Origin: Geodermatophilaceae bacterium URHA0031
Lineage (GTDB): Bacteria > Actinomycetota > Actinomycetes > Mycobacteriales > Geodermatophilaceae
Reading direction: 5' to 3'
Length of the DNA stretch: 64,000 nt
Assembly (NCBI GenBank): GCA_000620205.1
Contig: JHVP01000001.1
Coordinates: forward strand, 62,001-126,000
Each line of letters begins with the position of its first letter. Within the stretch, counting starts at the first letter, position 1. Made by a program: the position numbers and the translations under genes. Of this stretch, positions 1-8,820 are shown in pieces. Under the pieces are notes generated by a model. It worked only from the letters and a program-made list of their open reading frames with translations, was not told the origin of the DNA and made no database searches.

Positions 1-357
1 GACCAGCAGTGCGCCGAAGACCACCAGGAAGCCGACCGCGGCGACGACCAGGCCGATCATCACCAGGCCGGTGGCCGCCCCGCGCCGCATGCCGCGGCGG
101 ACCAGCGCCTCGACGATCGGCTCGATGCCGACGGCGAACAGCCAGGCCAGGAAGAGCAGGCCCAGGAAGCCGCGCAGGTGGCCGAACAGCCACAGCGCCA
201 GCTGGTAGCCGGCGACGGCGGCGAGCACCAGCAGCACGCCGCGCCGCAGCCACGGCGGCTCCTGCCGCGGCCAGCGCGCCGCGTCGGTCGGCGCCCGCTG
301 CAGGACCTTGGGGACGACGGGGCTGGGCAGGGGCCGCGGGCGACGGAGACCGGCCAC
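1..357 (-). CDS. AI-2E family transporter, N-terminal part (cut by window edge)
   Basis: Only the first 119 codons are present; the gene runs off the left edge. After a basic, proline-rich cytoplasmic start come hydrophobic stretches around residues 45-60, 64-78 and 95-119, separated by a short charged loop with the pattern GIEPIVEALVRRG. That early membrane pair is typical of the AI-2E/PerM permease family (about 350 residues, 7-8 segments). The GTG start at 357 is chosen because a GGGGAGAGG ribosome site lies about nine bases upstream. It is the last visible gene of a minus-strand run with the unknown protein at 403 and the alcohol dehydrogenase. The substrate is unknown, and many family members do not move AI-2. 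Confidence 0.7.
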   Translation of the reverse strand, partial: MAGLRRPRPLPSPVVPKVLQRAPTDAARWPRQEPPWLRRGVLLVLAAVAGYQLALWLFGHLRGFLGLLFLAWLFAVGIEPIVEALVRRGMRRGAATGLVMIGLVVAAVGFLVVFGALLV

Positions 358-402
358 GGACCCACCGCCTCTCCCCGGCGTCCCCCGGAGGGGGCGGCCG
401 GC

Positions 403-987
403 TCAGCCGCGCAGCGCGCGCGCCACCCGACGCGCGCCCAGCACCATTCCAGCACCGGCGGCGACCCACGGACCCGCGACGAGCACCGGGTCGAGAACCT
501 GGTGCCGCCGGTCGGAGCGTCCGCGGCGCGCCGTGCCGCCGGCGGTCAGCTCGGCCCGCACCCCGGTCTCGGTGATCGGGTCGTCCGGGTGCAGCGTGCC
601 GAACGAGCGCAGGTGGCTGCCCCACGCGTCGACCCGGTCACCGAGGACGAGCAGCACCCAGTGCGCCAGCCGGCCCTCGCTGAACCGGGCGTAGGCGAGC
701 CGCCGGATGGCGCCGGAGAGCCCGTGCAGCGGCTGCGCGGTGCCGAACACCGGCGTGACGAAGGCGTGCTCGATCGAGTGCTCGCGGCCCGCGGACCCGG
801 GCTGCCGGTCCGGGAAGTCCCAGTGCGCCCCGGAGTCGGCCGGGTACTGCAGTTTCGGGGAGGACGGCCGGTCGGCCGGGTCCAGGTCCGCGCCCCAGCC
901 GGGGATGCGGGCGCGCAGCTCCTCCCGGCTCGGCGGCGGGGTGCGCTTGTCCCGCAGGTAGGCGCTGGGGATGTCCTGCTCGGTCAT
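403..987 (-). CDS. Conserved hypothetical protein with C-terminal membrane anchor
   Basis: A 194-residue protein I do not recognise. The first two thirds are soluble and rich in Trp, Pro and Asp. The last 25 residues (PWVAAGAGMVLGARR and on) look like one short membrane segment followed by Arg-rich cytoplasmic residues. The ATG at 987 follows AGAGGAG six bases upstream. It begins only 12 bases after the stop of the zinc alcohol dehydrogenase, so the two are almost surely cotranscribed and may share a role, but no catalytic motif supports a specific function. Confidence 0.7.
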   Translation of the reverse strand: MTEQDIPSAYLRDKRTPPPSREELRARIPGWGADLDPADRPSSPKLQYPADSGAHWDFPDRQPGSAGREHSIEHAFVTPVFGTAQPLHGLSGAIRRLAYARFSEGRLAHWVLLVLGDRVDAWGSHLRSFGTLHPDDPITETGVRAELTAGGTARRGRSDRRHQVLDPVLVAGPWVAAGAGMVLGARRVARALRG

Positions 988-999
988 GGTGGGCTCCTC

Positions 1000-2148
1000 T
1001 CAGGACGCGCTGGGCACGATCAGCGGCTTGATGCAGCCGTCGAGCTTGGCGGAGAACACGTGGTAGGCCTCGGCGATGTCCTCCAGCGGGAACCGGTGGG
1101 TGACCACCTCCCGCGGGGTGAGGTGGCCGTTGCGCACGTGCTCGAACATCCGCGGCCACTGCCGCTTCACCGGGGTCTGGTTCATCCGCAGCGTCAGGCC
1201 CTTGTTCATCGCGTCGCCGAACTTGACCATGTTCGGGACCGGCCCGTAGGCACCGACGACGGAGATGGTGCCGCCCTTGCGCACGCCGTCGATCGCCCAG
1301 TTCAGCGCGACCGGTGAGCCGCCCTGCAGCTTCAGCTTCGTGCCGGTCACGTGCATGAGCAGGTTGCCGTCGGCCTCCGCCCCGACCGCGTCGATGACGA
1401 CGTCGGCGCCGAGGAAGTCGGTCTGCCGCTTCATCTCCAGGACGACGTCGTCGATCTCGTCGTAGTCCCAGACCTCGGCGTGCGCCGTCGTCCTGGCCTT
1501 GTCCAGCCGCTCCTGCAGGTGGTCGATCACGATCACCCGGCCGGCGCCCATCAGCCACGACGACTGCGCCGCGATCAGCCCGACCGGACCAGCGCCCAGG
1601 ACGACGACGGTGTCGCCCTCGACGATCTCGCCGAGCTGGGCGCCGAAGTAGCCGGTGGCGGCGGCGTCGGTGAGCAGCACGGCGTCCTCGTCGTGCATCC
1701 ACTCCGGGATCCTCACCGGGCCGACGTCGGCGAACGGCACCCGGACGTACTCCGCCTGCCCGCCGTCGTAGCCACCGGTGGTGTGCGAGTAGCCGTAGAT
1801 GCCACCGACGGCGGTGGCGTTGGGGTTCACGTTGTGGCAGTTGCTGTAGAGCCCCCGGGCGCAGTACCAGCAGCTGCCGCAGAAGACGTTGAACGGCACC
1901 ATCACCCGGTCGCCGACCTGCAGGTGCTGGACCGAGGGCCCGATCTCGTCGACCACACCGATGAACTCGTGGCCGAACGTGTGCCCGATCCGGGTGTCCG
2001 GCATCAACCCGTGGTACAGGTGTAGGTCCGAGCCGCAGATGGCCGCCAGCTGCACCCGGACGATCGCGTCGTTGGGGTGCTCGATCCGCGGCCTGTCCTT
2101 CTCCTCGACCCGCAGCTTGTAGGGGCCGCGGTACGTCATCGCGCGCAT
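1000..2148 (-). CDS. Zinc-dependent alcohol dehydrogenase (MDR family, formaldehyde dehydrogenase-like)
   Basis: A 382-residue medium-chain dehydrogenase. The catalytic zinc site is seen in CGSDLH near residue 38 and in GHEFIG near residue 61. The structural zinc loop is the four-Cys pattern CGSCWYCARGLYSNC. The nucleotide-binding fold is VVVLGAGPVG. The long insert after the structural zinc loop resembles the glutathione-independent formaldehyde dehydrogenase/YycR-type branch, so oxidation of a small alcohol or aldehyde adduct with NAD is expected. The ATG has AGGAGG eight bases upstream. It heads a minus-strand unit with the next two genes. The substrate cannot be read from sequence. Confidence 0.88.
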   Translation of the reverse strand: MRAMTYRGPYKLRVEEKDRPRIEHPNDAIVRVQLAAICGSDLHLYHGLMPDTRIGHTFGHEFIGVVDEIGPSVQHLQVGDRVMVPFNVFCGSCWYCARGLYSNCHNVNPNATAVGGIYGYSHTTGGYDGGQAEYVRVPFADVGPVRIPEWMHDEDAVLLTDAAATGYFGAQLGEIVEGDTVVVLGAGPVGLIAAQSSWLMGAGRVIVIDHLQERLDKARTTAHAEVWDYDEIDDVVLEMKRQTDFLGADVVIDAVGAEADGNLLMHVTGTKLKLQGGSPVALNWAIDGVRKGGTISVVGAYGPVPNMVKFGDAMNKGLTLRMNQTPVKRQWPRMFEHVRNGHLTPREVVTHRFPLEDIAEAYHVFSAKLDGCIKPLIVPSAS

Positions 2149-2221
2149 GGGACCTCCTGGGGAACGCCTCGTCCGCTGGCCAGTTCCCCCGGCCCGGCCC
2201 GGGAAACCGCGCGATCCCCGG

Positions 2222-2827
2222 TCAGGGCAGCTGCACGGTCGTGGTCACCCGCACCACCGACGGCCGCGGCGGCACCGAGCCGAAGCCGAAGGTGACCGGC
2301 GGCCGGACCGGGGTGAGCGCGCCCAGCGGCTCGCCGTCCCAGCAGGCGTCGACCTCGACGAGGGAGTGCAGGTCCTGCACCCCGTACCACTCGGTGCGCC
2401 CGTTGCCGGCCGACCCCGTCGTCCGCAGCCCGGTGGTGACCCTCGCCGGCAGGTCCAGCAGGCCCACCCAGGCCGGTGTCCGGGCCAGCCGGGCCGGCAC
2501 CGCGTGCAGCAGCCGGCCGAGCACCGGCCGCGGACCGCTGGTCACCCCCATCCGCAGCGGGCCGGCGGCCACCGTCCAGGTCGTGTCGTCGGGCCGGTCC
2601 ACCGTCACCGGCGCCAGCCGCACCTCGTCGAAGGTGTAGGTGCTGCCGACGAACTCCGCCACCTCCGCGGACGGCGCCAGCAGCACCCGCTGCCCGCGGG
2701 GCCGCTGCACCATCACGTCCGACATCGGGCCGAGCGGGGAACGCGGCCAGTGCCCCACCACCACCCGGGTGCCCGAGACGGTGCCGAGCCCGAGGATCCA
2801 ACCGTCGAACGTCAGCCGCGTCGTCAC
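2222..2827 (-). CDS. Conserved hypothetical protein
   Basis: A 201-residue soluble protein with no motif I recognise. It is rich in beta-prone Val/Thr stretches with scattered Trp and Arg, and has no signal peptide or membrane segment. The GTG at 2827 (product VTTRLTFDG) is chosen over a TTG eleven codons upstream because an AGGG lies just before it. It is divergent from the P450 gene, and the gap between them may carry both promoters. Assignment as a real gene rests on codon bias and a clean reading frame; the function is unknown. Confidence 0.6.
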   Translation of the reverse strand: MTTRLTFDGWILGLGTVSGTRVVVGHWPRSPLGPMSDVMVQRPRGQRVLLAPSAEVAEFVGSTYTFDEVRLAPVTVDRPDDTTWTVAAGPLRMGVTSGPRPVLGRLLHAVPARLARTPAWVGLLDLPARVTTGLRTTGSAGNGRTEWYGVQDLHSLVEVDACWDGEPLGALTPVRPPVTFGFGSVPPRPSVVRVTTTVQLP

Positions 2828-2928
2828 CGTCGCCCTGTATCCGGCCGCCCCGACGGCCAACCCGGGCGCCGCGGTGACACGGCCGGGACGCAGGGGGTGC
2901 GTCGGTGCGCGGGGTCGGCGTGGCAGCC

Positions 2929-2958
2929 TTGATCACGCTCGTCGTGCTGGAGTACCAA
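2929..2958 (+). promoter_or_regulatory. Possible promoter of the P450 gene
   Basis: TTGATC at 2929 and TACCAA at 2953 are separated by 18 bases in a slightly less GC-rich patch about 35 bases before the P450 start. The match is weak and judged by eye only. Confidence 0.3.
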
Positions 2959-2993
2959 GACAGCATCGTCCTCGACACCCCGGAAGGGGCCAC

Positions 2994-4391
2994 GTGTTCG
3001 GCACCCCGGACCGGTCGCACCGCCTGCGCACCGACCCGACGGCCCACGGCCGTGCGCAGGGCCACCGGGTGGCACCCGCGGTGCGGGCCCGTGCCCGCGC
3101 GCTGGCCGGCCGCCTGGTCACCCGGCGCATCCAGCGCAAGGGCATCGACCTGTCGGCGATGACCTTCATCCCGGAGCGCTCGAAGGTCCCCCTGCAGCGC
3201 ATCGGCACCGACCCGGTGCCCCGGCTGGCGCAGCTGCGGGCCACCGACCCGGTGCACCGGCTGAAGTTCCCCTTCGACTTCCGGGTCTACCTGGTCACCG
3301 GGCACGAGCAGGTGCGTGCCGTGCTCGCCGACCGGGAGAACTTCAGCAACGACATCCGGCACCTGCTGCCCGGCAGCGGCCCGGGCACCGGGGAGGACGT
3401 CGGCGGGCTGGGGTTCACCGACCCGCCGGTGCACACCCGGCTGCGCAAGATCGTCACCCCTGAGTTCACGATGCGCCGGCTGGCCAGGCTGGAGCCCATG
3501 ATCGAGGGGATCGTGGCCCAGCAGCTGGACGAGCTGGCTGCCGCCGGCCCGACCGCGGACCTCGCCGCGCTGCTGTCGTTCCCGGTGCCGTTCCAGACCA
3601 TCTGCGCACTGCTGGGCCTGGACCTCGACGACCGCGCCGCCTTCGCCCGGCTCGGTGTGCAGCGCTTCGACGCCACCGGCGGCGCCGCCGGCGCCTTCGG
3701 CGCGGTCTCCGAGCAGCGGGAGTTCCTCTTCGACGCGGTGGCCCGCCAGCGCAAGGAGCCCGGCCCGGGCCTGATCGGCCAGATCATCCGGGACGAGGGC
3801 GACCTCATCTCCGACGTCGACCTGGCCGGGCTCGCCGACGGCGTCTTCACCGGCGGGTACGAGACGACCGCCGGGATGATCTCCCTGTCGACGATGGTGC
3901 TGCTGCGCGACCCGGCGCACGCCGAGCTGGTCCGCACCGGCTCCCGCGCCGACGTCGACCGGGTCGTCGAGGAGCTGCTGCGCCACCTCTCGGTGGTCCA
4001 GCTCGCCTTCCCCCGGTTCGCCAAGCGCGACACGGAGATCGCCGGGCACCCGCTGCGCGCCGGCGACGTCGTCCTCGCCTCGCTCAGCGGCGCCAACCGC
4101 GACCCGGCCACCGCCGGCGCCGACCCCGACGCCTTCGACCCGGCCCGGGTGCCCACCAGCGGGCACCTGGCCTTCGGGCACGGCATCCACCGCTGCATCG
4201 GGGCCGAGCTGGCCCGGATGGAGCTGCGGATCGTGCTGCCGGCGCTGCTCCGGCGGTTCCCGGACCTCGCCCTCGGCGTCCCTGCCGAGCAGCTGGCGTT
4301 CCGGCCGCTGTCGTTCGTCTACGGCCTCGACGAGCTGCCGGTCCGGCTGTGGGCCTCCCCCGCGACCGGCGCGCTCAGCGGGCGACGCTGA
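2994..4391 (+). CDS. Cytochrome P450
   Basis: A 465-residue soluble bacterial P450. The I-helix oxygen-activation motif is GGYETT, the K-helix ExxR is ELLR, and the haem loop is FGHGIHRCIG with the thiolate ligand Cys401. No membrane anchor is present, so it is a cytosolic class I enzyme needing separate ferredoxin partners; none is encoded nearby. The GTG at 2994 follows GGAAGGGG closely. The ATG at 3160 is an alternative start that would drop a basic leader of about 55 residues. The 3' end overlaps the convergent DUF6197 gene by 17 bases. The substrate is unknown. Confidence 0.88.
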   Translation: MFGTPDRSHRLRTDPTAHGRAQGHRVAPAVRARARALAGRLVTRRIQRKGIDLSAMTFIPERSKVPLQRIGTDPVPRLAQLRATDPVHRLKFPFDFRVYLVTGHEQVRAVLADRENFSNDIRHLLPGSGPGTGEDVGGLGFTDPPVHTRLRKIVTPEFTMRRLARLEPMIEGIVAQQLDELAAAGPTADLAALLSFPVPFQTICALLGLDLDDRAAFARLGVQRFDATGGAAGAFGAVSEQREFLFDAVARQRKEPGPGLIGQIIRDEGDLISDVDLAGLADGVFTGGYETTAGMISLSTMVLLRDPAHAELVRTGSRADVDRVVEELLRHLSVVQLAFPRFAKRDTEIAGHPLRAGDVVLASLSGANRDPATAGADPDAFDPARVPTSGHLAFGHGIHRCIGAELARMELRIVLPALLRRFPDLALGVPAEQLAFRPLSFVYGLDELPVRLWASPATGALSGRR

Positions 4392-4944
4392 CCTGCAGCT
4401 CCCGGTTCACCCGTCCGATCGCCGCGTCCAGCAGTGCCCGGACCTCCTCCACCGTCCGCCCGGAGGTGTCGTTCCACCGGGTGAGGTCCTGCACCTGGAG
4501 CGTCCGGAGCGCGGGGGCGGGGCACCACCGGACGGGGCCGGGGTCCGTCGCCCGGTGGAGGGTGTGCCAGAGCAGGTCGAGGCTGCGCTGGGTCCGCTGG
4601 CCACGGACGGCAGCCCGCCCCCCGGCGGCCAGCACCACCGCACCCACGAGGCAGGCCGATGGCTGCCCACCGGCGCGCCCCTCCGCCGGTGCGCTGCCCG
4701 CGGCGAGCGGCTGGGGGGCGTACCACGTCCCCTGGACCCAGCCCCGGCCGAGCAGGGCCCGTGCCTCGACCAGCACGTCGCGGATCCCGTGCAGCTCCGC
4801 CCGGGCCGCCGCTCTCCGGTCGGCCTGCTCGGCGGCCCGCCGGCGCTGCCGCGCTCCCCGTCGGCCGGGTGGCCCCGGGCGCGCGGCGGGACGGGCGTCG
4901 TCGAGCCCCGGCTGGACCGGGCGAACCAGGACGGGAACGGTCAT
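4375..4944 (-). CDS. DUF6197 family protein
   Basis: A 189-residue protein. Its C-terminal half holds the signature I associate with DUF6197: the pattern GWVQGTWYAP, a Cys-containing small-residue stretch (ACLVGAV), and a final helix WNDTSGRTVEEVRALLDAAI. The first 45 residues are Pro/Arg/Ala-rich and probably disordered. The ATG at 4944 is supported by GAGGAC upstream; the reading frame stays open far upstream only because of GC bias. It is convergent with the P450 gene, overlapping its 3' end. DUF6197 has no established function. Confidence 0.72.
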   Translation of the reverse strand: MTVPVLVRPVQPGLDDARPAARPGPPGRRGARQRRRAAEQADRRAAARAELHGIRDVLVEARALLGRGWVQGTWYAPQPLAAGSAPAEGRAGGQPSACLVGAVVLAAGGRAAVRGQRTQRSLDLLWHTLHRATDPGPVRWCPAPALRTLQVQDLTRWNDTSGRTVEEVRALLDAAIGRVNRELQVSVAR

Positions 4945-4987
4945 GACGGGTCCTCGTGGCCGCAGGGAGGTGCGGACCGAACGGTAG

Positions 4988-5017
4988 GACGGCCCCGGCC
5001 CCGGAGGAAGGGCCGTC
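4988..5017 (-). terminator. Hairpin after the molybdenum hydroxylase operon
   Basis: GACGGCCC at 4988 and GGGCCGTC at 5010 form a perfect eight-base stem with a 14-base loop, 10 bases past the stop of the large subunit. There is no T tract, so it could be a Rho-assisted stop or a 3' stabiliser. Confidence 0.45.
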
Positions 5018-5027
5018 GTCGCCCGGA

Positions 5028-7121
5028 TCAGGGCAGCCCGGGGACCATCTTGTCGAGGGTGACCGGCAGCGACCGGACCCGGACGCCGGTGGCGTGGTGG
5101 ACGGCGTTGACGACGGCCGCGGCGGTGCCGGTGATGCCGATCTCGCCGATGCCCTTGCTGCCCATCACGTTCACGTACGGGTCGTGCTCGTCGAGCCAGT
5201 GGGCCTCGATCTGCTGCACGTCGGCGTTGACCGAGATGTGGTACTCGGCGAGGTCGTGGTTGGCGACCTGACCGATCCGGGGGTCGAAGACGCTGTTCTC
5301 GTGCAGGGCCATGGACATCCCCATGGTCATCCCGCCGATCAGCTGCGACCGCGCCGTCCGCGGGTTGATGATCCGGCCGCAGGCGAAGACGCCGGTCAGC
5401 CGCGGCACCCGCAGCTCGCCGGTGTCGGCGTGCACCCGCACCTCGGCGAACTGGGCGCCGAACGCGTAGGCGGCGTGGTCCTCGTCCATGGCCGCCTGGT
5501 CGACGTCGCCGGAGGCCTCGTCGCCGTCGTGCGGGTCGGTGCCGAACTTGTCCCGGAACTCCCGCGCCGCGACGCTGACCGCCGAGCCCCAGGTGTTGGT
5601 GCCGGACGAGCCGCCGGCCACCGACGCGGTCGGGTAGCGGGTGTCGCCGATCCGGACCTCGACGTCGGCCACGTCGACCCCGAGGGCGTCCGCGGCGATC
5701 TGCGGCAGCACCGTCCAGGCGCCGGTGCCCAGGTCCGCGGCGCCGATCTCGGCGACGTACCGGCCTCGCTCGAAGCGCACGTTCGCCGTCGACGTCGCCT
5801 GCCGCATCGTCGGGTAGACCGAGGAGGCGACGCCGTACCCGACGAACCAGTCGCCCTCGCGGCGGCGGCCGGGCCCGCGGTCGGACCAGCCGAAGCGCTG
5901 CGCGCCCTCGCGCAGGCACTCCACCAGGTGCCGGCTCGACCACGGCTTCCCCGTGTCCGGGTCGACGTCGGGCTCGTTGACGATCCGCAGCTGCACCGGG
6001 TCCATGCCGAGCTCCTCGGCGAGCTCGTCGAGAGCCACCTCCGGGCCGAACATGCCCGGGCACTCGCCCGGCGCCCGCATCCAGGAGGGGATCGGCACGT
6101 CCAGCGCGGCCAGCCGGTGCGTGCTGCGCCGGTTCGGGGAGGCGTACATCATCCGGGTCGGCACCCCGGTCTGCTCCGCGAACTCCTTGACCTTCGAGGT
6201 CTGCTCGACCACGTCGATCGCGATGGCCTGCAGCCGGCCGCGGCGGTCGGCGGCGAGCTGCAGCCGCTGGATGGTCGGCGTCCGGTAGCCGGCCAGGAAG
6301 AACATCTGCTGCCGGGTCAGGGCGAGCTTCACCGGGCGGCCGGGCAGCGCCCGGGCGGCCATGGCGACGAGCATGACGTTGGCGTGCGGGTTGCCCTTGG
6401 ACCCGAAGCCGCCGCCGACGTAGGGGCAGACCACGCGCACCTGCTGCTCGTCCAGGCCGAAGACCTCGCTCACGGCCGCCCGGTCGGGGTGCACGCCCTG
6501 GGTGGAGTCCCACAGCGTGAGCGGCACGTCGGCGCCGGGCTCCCAGAGCGCCGTCGTGGCGTGCGGCTCGATCGGGTTGTTGTGCAGCATCTGGGTCTCG
6601 TAGGTGTGGTCGACGGTGACCTCCGCCGACCGCATCGCCGCCTCGACGTCACCCTCGCTGGTGTCCGTGGGGTGCCCGGCGTTGACCTGCTCCGGCGCGT
6701 AGAGGTCGGGCCGGTCGGTGCGCAGCTCGCTGTCGTGCGGCTGCTCGGCGTAGGCCACCGTGATCCCGTCGGCGACCTCGCGGGCGAGCTCGGAGGTCTC
6801 GGCGACCACCACGCCGATCAGCTGCCCGCGGAACGCCACCTCGGGCGACTGCAGGACGGCGTACTCGGCGTCGTCGGTGGAGGCCAGCCGCTCGGCGTTG
6901 AACGGGGTGAGCACCGCGAGCACCCCGTCCAGCGCCTCGGCCGCGGCGGTGTCCATGGCGGTGACCCGACCACGGGCGATCGTCGCCTGCACCGGGTGGC
7001 AGAACGCGGGGTTCTCCACCGGGGTCTCGTAGGCGTAGGTGGCGGTGCCGCGCACCTTCTGCTCGCCGTCCCGGCGGACGAGCGCCTGCCCGATCGCGCG
7101 CGGCTCGAGGAGATCGGTCAT
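5028..7121 (-). CDS. Xanthine dehydrogenase-family molybdopterin-binding subunit (PaoC/YagR type)
   Basis: A 697-residue catalytic subunit of a cytosolic molybdenum hydroxylase. The N-terminal a/b-hammerhead domain has RRDGEQKVRG; the Moco-binding half has VGGGFGSKG and GSSGTNTWG; the C-terminal GSKGIGE supplies the catalytic glutamate of the family. Length and order match the PaoC/YagR branch, which oxidises aldehydes, rather than true xanthine dehydrogenase. The ATG overlaps the stop of the FAD subunit as ATGA. It is the last gene of a three-gene operon. No XdhC/PaoD-type cofactor insertion chaperone is in the window. Confidence 0.9.
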   Translation of the reverse strand: MTDLLEPRAIGQALVRRDGEQKVRGTATYAYETPVENPAFCHPVQATIARGRVTAMDTAAAEALDGVLAVLTPFNAERLASTDDAEYAVLQSPEVAFRGQLIGVVVAETSELAREVADGITVAYAEQPHDSELRTDRPDLYAPEQVNAGHPTDTSEGDVEAAMRSAEVTVDHTYETQMLHNNPIEPHATTALWEPGADVPLTLWDSTQGVHPDRAAVSEVFGLDEQQVRVVCPYVGGGFGSKGNPHANVMLVAMAARALPGRPVKLALTRQQMFFLAGYRTPTIQRLQLAADRRGRLQAIAIDVVEQTSKVKEFAEQTGVPTRMMYASPNRRSTHRLAALDVPIPSWMRAPGECPGMFGPEVALDELAEELGMDPVQLRIVNEPDVDPDTGKPWSSRHLVECLREGAQRFGWSDRGPGRRREGDWFVGYGVASSVYPTMRQATSTANVRFERGRYVAEIGAADLGTGAWTVLPQIAADALGVDVADVEVRIGDTRYPTASVAGGSSGTNTWGSAVSVAAREFRDKFGTDPHDGDEASGDVDQAAMDEDHAAYAFGAQFAEVRVHADTGELRVPRLTGVFACGRIINPRTARSQLIGGMTMGMSMALHENSVFDPRIGQVANHDLAEYHISVNADVQQIEAHWLDEHDPYVNVMGSKGIGEIGITGTAAAVVNAVHHATGVRVRSLPVTLDKMVPGLP

Positions 7122-8134
7122 GCCTGGGCCTCCGTCGTGAGCTGGCGCAGGGTGGCGACCACCGTGCGGTGGACCAGCGGGATCTTGAAGCCGTTGCCGC
7201 CGTCGATGCCCGGCTGCGGCTGGGCGGCCGCCAGCTCGGCGTCCATCGCGGCGCGGACGACGTCGTCGGTGAGCGCGCGCCCGCGGAGCAGCTCCTCGGC
7301 GCGGGTGGCCCGCCAGGGCGTGTGCGCGACGCCGCCGAGGGCGAGACGCACGCCGTCGTCCGTGACGACCGCCGCGACGCTGACCAGGGCGAAGGCGTAG
7401 GAGGCCCGGTCGCGCACCTTGCGGTACGCGCTCCGCGTGCCGGCCGGCAGCGGCGGGAGGTCGATCGCGGTGATCAGCTCGCCGTGCCCGAGCGTGGTGT
7501 CGGTGGCCGGGTCGTCGCCGGGCAGCCGGTGCAGGTCGGTGAACGGGAGGGTGCGCGCGCCGCTGGGGCCCAGCACCTGCACCTGCGCGTCGAGCGCGGC
7601 CAGCGCCACGGCCATGTCCGACGGGTGGGTGGCGATGCAGGTCCCGGGGGCGTCCGGGTCGGGCAGCGCGGCGTCCACGCCCAGGACCGCGTGGTAGCGG
7701 GTGTAGCCCCCGACGGCGGAGCAGCCCGAGCCCGGCTCGCGCTTGTTGCACGGGGTCGTGACGTCCTGGAAGTACACGCAGCGGGTGCGCTGCAGCGGGT
7801 TGCCGCCGGTGGTGGCCGCGTTGCGGAGCTGGCCGGTGGCGCCGGCCAGCAGCGCCTGGGCGAGCACCGGGTAGCGCTCGCGGACCCGGCGGTCGGCGGC
7901 CACCTCGCTGTTCGTCGAGGCGGCGCCCAGCCGCAGCCCGCCGTCGGGCAGGTCGGTGACCTCCTGCGAGGTGAGGGTGCGGACGTCGACGACCAGGTCC
8001 GGGGTGGCGACGCCGAGCTTGAGGTGGTCGACGAGGTTGGTGCCGCCGGCGAGGAACACGGCGTTCGGCTCGGCGGCCACCTCGCGCACCGCCTCGGCGA
8101 CGTCGCCGGGACGGGCGTAGCTGAACGGCTTCAC
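7118..8134 (-). CDS. FAD-binding subunit of molybdenum hydroxylase (PaoB/YagS type)
   Basis: A 338-residue subunit. The FAD-binding motif is seen in FLAGGTNLVDHLK near residue 30 and ATTGGNPLQ near residue 108. It carries cysteines in RTRC, TPCNKR, GSGC and GTCIATHP, the arrangement that in PaoB binds an extra 4Fe-4S cluster, so electrons probably pass from the Mo site through 2Fe-2S to FAD with this added centre. The start is the GTG at 8134, overlapping the stop of the 2Fe-2S gene as GTGA; the frame itself runs on upstream. It is the middle gene of the operon. Confidence 0.9.
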   Translation of the reverse strand: MKPFSYARPGDVAEAVREVAAEPNAVFLAGGTNLVDHLKLGVATPDLVVDVRTLTSQEVTDLPDGGLRLGAASTNSEVAADRRVRERYPVLAQALLAGATGQLRNAATTGGNPLQRTRCVYFQDVTTPCNKREPGSGCSAVGGYTRYHAVLGVDAALPDPDAPGTCIATHPSDMAVALAALDAQVQVLGPSGARTLPFTDLHRLPGDDPATDTTLGHGELITAIDLPPLPAGTRSAYRKVRDRASYAFALVSVAAVVTDDGVRLALGGVAHTPWRATRAEELLRGRALTDDVVRAAMDAELAAAQPQPGIDGGNGFKIPLVHRTVVATLRQLTTEAQA

Positions 8135-8640
8135 CGCGCGCCACCGGCCTGCTGCACGGCGGGCACGATGTTGACGTAGGCGGCGCAGCGGCAGAGGTTG
8201 CCGCTCATCCGCTCGGCGACCTCGTCGTGGCTGAGCTCGACGTCGCCGGTCAGGTCCTCGGTGACGTGGCTGGGCCAGCCCCGGTCGACCTCGTCCAGGA
8301 CGCCGACGGCCGAGCACACCTGCCCGGGGGTGCAGTAGCCGCACTGGAACGCGTCCTGCTCCAGGAACGCCTGCTGCACCGGGTGCAGCTCGCCGGCCGG
8401 GGCCAGGCCGTCGGCGGTGGTGATCTCCGCGCCGTCGTGGGCGACGGCGAGCGCCAGGCAGATCAGCGACCGCCGACCGTCCAGCAGCACGGTGCAGGCC
8501 CCGCACTGGCCGTGGTCGCACCCCTTCTTCGGGCTGGTGTTGCCCAGCCGCTCGCGGAGCGCGTCCAGCAGGGTGGTGCGGGTGTCCACGGTGAGCCGAT
8601 GGCTCTCCCCGTCGACCCGCAGGGAGATCTCGGCGTCCAT
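8131..8640 (-). CDS. 2Fe-2S subunit of molybdenum hydroxylase (PaoA/YagT type)
   Basis: A 169-residue iron-sulfur subunit. The plant-ferredoxin-type cluster uses GCDHGQCGAC near residues 40-50 with a following Cys. The second, helical cluster uses CGYCTPG and CRC in the C-terminal half. Unlike E. coli PaoA there is no Tat signal; the protein starts directly with the ferredoxin fold, so the complex should be cytoplasmic. It is the first gene of the operon, divergent from oleA across a 180-base gap in which I see no convincing promoter. Confidence 0.9.
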   Translation of the reverse strand: MDAEISLRVDGESHRLTVDTRTTLLDALRERLGNTSPKKGCDHGQCGACTVLLDGRRSLICLALAVAHDGAEITTADGLAPAGELHPVQQAFLEQDAFQCGYCTPGQVCSAVGVLDEVDRGWPSHVTEDLTGDVELSHDEVAERMSGNLCRCAAYVNIVPAVQQAGGAR

Positions 8641-8820
8641 GGCCCCCCGGTGCCCGCGGCCTCGGTGGTGCCAAACCCACCCGGCGGTGCCCGGTTGACG
8701 TGACGGAACCAACACGCAGGTGGACGGCGTGCGGCATACCGGTGGCCGAGCCGGGTACTGCCTGGCGGAGCAGGGCGGCGCACGTGGAAGAGTCGGCCCT
8801 CCCGACGACTGGACCCGCCC

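Noticed and set aside
2861-2993. A short extra reading frame (residues VLEYQDSIVLDTPEG) before the P450
   Set aside because: It crosses the likely promoter and start region of the P450 gene and has no ribosome site or known similarity.
5028-8144. A single 1038-codon minus-strand protein
   Set aside because: The upstream third is Arg/Pro/Gly-rich shadow sequence; the true molybdopterin subunit starts at 7121 with an ATGA overlap.
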